NCBI RefSeq assembly: GCF_022376445.1
Contig: NW_025955524.1
Location: 1-22,537 of the forward strand
Length of the DNA stretch: 22,537 nt
Source of the DNA: Fomitopsis serialis
Lineage: Eukaryota; Basidiomycota; Agaricomycetes; Polyporales; Fomitopsidaceae
Direction: 5' to 3'
Shown: positions 20,966-22,537 of the stretch, in pieces
How the letters are laid out: the number at the start of each line of letters is the position of its first letter
How positions within the stretch are numbered: position 1 is the first letter of the stretch
Program-made: the position numbers and the translations under genes
Notes under the pieces: generated by a model
What the model saw: only the letters and a program-made list of their open reading frames with translations
Databases searched by the model: none
What the model was told of the DNA's origin: nothing

Positions 20966-22265
20966 ATGGCGTACCAGAACGCGTACGGCCAGCCGCAGTA
21001 TCCGCCGGCGCAGTATGATGACTACAACCCCTACGCTGCTGCCGCGCAGCCGCACAAGACCTACGAGCAGGGAGGCTACAATTATGAAAGCGGAGGCTAC
21101 AATCAGGGTGGATACACTGACGATCCGTCTGGTGTTGGCAAGGAGAGAGACAGGAATGTGTTCGAGCGGGAAGCGGACGACGCATTCCCAAACAGACCCT
21201 CGGGTCCCAAGTACGCTGCAATCATCTGCTGCCCGTTCTCTGACTGATGGCGCCTTACCTGATAGGAACACGAGGAATATGCGGCGATGGAGGCTCGAAC
21301 ATAGTGAAGGTCTCTGGACAAGAGGGGGGGCATTGGCCACTTTTGGACGGTTCTTCTGCTGCACCATCATGATCGTTGTGTTCCTGTTCATCAGCATCGT
21401 GCTGTCCTTGGTTCTGGTATGTAGTAAGTTGAGTGATGCGGTAAGGCGAGGCTGACTCTCCGTGACAGTGGGTCAGACCACCGAGTGTTCTGATTGGCAC
21501 TCCGACTCTCAACGGCACCTCACCGGTAAGCAGTTTCGTTTAGAATTCCATGCAGGCTATACCAACCCATATGGCGTAGGTCTCAGTACAGAACAGTGCT
21601 CTTGTCCTTGCGCTTGATGTCGATGCTAGGTACGTGGTCATTCTACGCCATCGTCATGACATTGTGACTGAGGCACGGATGCAGCGTCAGCAACCCCAAC
21701 TACTTCTCAGTCCAGTTCACGGACCTGGATCTCAATGTGCGCCTTGATCCTATACGCCGCATGGACAGCGCAACTAATAGCTGGATTCTAGCTCTTCTAT
21801 CCCATCAACAACACCGCCGTAGGTGGCGGGTCATTGAAGAACGTCGACTTCAGATCACCGAAACCACGAATATTACCTTCCCGCTCGATCTAAGTACAAC
21901 ATCACCGGCTCGTCCAGCACGAATGTTCTCGTCGATCTGGCTCAGAAGTGCGGGTCCTCCCCGGGTCCTCGAAGTCCGACATCACCATCAAACTACAAAG
22001 CGACGGTACGTGACGGATCTTGTCGCATGAGCGTAACACTGATGCATTCCATGTGCGTAGGTCGACGTCCGTATCTTCGCGATTCCTGTGAAGCCTACAA
22101 TCAGCAACAGCTTCAGTTTCGAATGTCCGATTGATAGCAGTGATATCGAGGTGGGTTCTCTGTACCGCGTTCCCGGTTGGTCGTATGCTCAGATCATGGT
22201 TCCGCTTCCAGAAATTGTTGCAGGAAGCAGGAATCAACATCTCCGACCTTGGCTCGTTGCTCTGA
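20966..22265 (+). CDS. LEA2-like single-pass membrane protein, frame broken in exon 6
   Basis: Tyr/Gly/Gln-rich cytosolic N-terminus (GGYNYESGGYNQGGY), one transmembrane helix (about residues 109-132, CCTIMIVVFLFISIVLSLVL), then an extracytosolic beta-sandwich resembling the LEA2/NDR1-HIN1 fold. Exons: 20966-21210, 21266-21416, 21469-21525, 21580-21629, 21685-21736, 21792-22005, 22061-22150, 22212-22265; about 304 residues once frames are reconciled. LEA2-like signs are NPNYFSVQFTDLDL, NITFPLDL, TNVLVDLAQKCG, IFAIPVKPTISNSFSFECP and the terminal EAGINISDLGSLL. Exon 6 needs a one-base correction near 21850 and another near 21892. A further pair of compensating changes near 21963 and 21991 would improve the match. 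The gene is either a recent pseudogene or poorly resolved sequence. Function unknown. Confidence 0.7.
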
Positions 22266-22537
22266 TATTCCTGCTGTTAGACCTGATGGACTGATGTCGT
22301 ATACATCCTGAACTCTTGCACATGCCACTATTGTACATCTCGGACACGGACCTTAGGCTGTATTATTCATTGACGATCTCTGCTTGACACCGCGGTACAT
22401 GTGCTCTGTCCGCTATGGCCAACGCGCGGTGTGCATGGCACCGCTCTCTGGCTTCGCCATGTCAGTAAATTGGCCAGAGCAAACACTCGATGGCAACGCT
22501 CGATGAATTCGAGTGAAATGCTAAACAGGTTATCCAT
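22266..22537. other. Right end of window, no feature seen
   Basis: The 3' flank of the LEA2-like gene. It contains a minor inverted repeat (CTCTGGC at 22446-22452, GCCAGAG at 22473-22479) that could form a short hairpin. No open frame is worth reporting. Confidence 0.4.

Noticed and set aside
1..22537. tRNA, rRNA and CRISPR-type arrays
   Set aside because: No cloverleaf, rRNA-like block or regularly spaced repeat was recognised. The only regular tandem repeat is coding (14431-14598).

Overview
The window looks like nuclear DNA of a basidiomycete fungus, most likely an agaricomycete (mushroom or bracket fungus). Genes are cut by many short GT-AG introns, mostly about 48-64 bp. Spacing is compact and base composition is GC-rich. 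Gene content fits: a 14-helix MFS efflux pump, GID4/Vid24, a Yck-type casein kinase 1, a large JmjC protein of a mushroom-type family, a Zip3/RNF212-type RING protein and a LEA2-like membrane protein. Most single open frames are therefore only exons. Gene models below were assembled by hand from splice signals, frame continuity and remembered family conservation. No alignment was run.

Layout. 1-2531: no convincing gene, except a possible orphan exon near 999-1188. 2532-3921: a perfect 694-bp inverted repeat around a 2-bp spacer (3226-3227), carrying repeated GGGACYGYRAAT-like motifs; probably a foldback or non-autonomous transposable element. 4569-7440 (+): MFS drug:H+ antiporter, about 19 exons, with one suspicious intron. 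8568-10164 (+): GID4, substrate receptor of the GID/CTLH ubiquitin ligase, with an unusual N-terminal Cys-pair region. 10621-12633 (+): casein kinase 1 with a Cys-containing C-terminus. 13168-18588 (-): a long JmjC dioxygenase-like gene with Cys/His clusters, a perfect-register heptad-repeat helix and an RG-rich tail. It needs one frameshift correction inside the JmjC core. 18893-20549 (+): Zip3/RNF212-like RING protein, probably meiotic, divergent from the JmjC gene across about 300 bp holding five ACGCG cores. 20966-22265 (+): single-pass LEA2-like protein whose sixth exon holds at least two frame breaks. 22266-22537: nothing seen.

The genes do not form a pathway. The most interesting parts are the 1.39-kb palindrome, the JmjC/RING divergent pair with its shared ACGCG-rich promoter, and the JmjC protein's mix of demethylase-like core, Cys clusters, charged heptad helix and RG-rich tail. 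Several single-base frame breaks recur at short homopolymers. They suggest either uncorrected sequence errors or real decay, and this must be settled before function is inferred for the JmjC and LEA2 genes.
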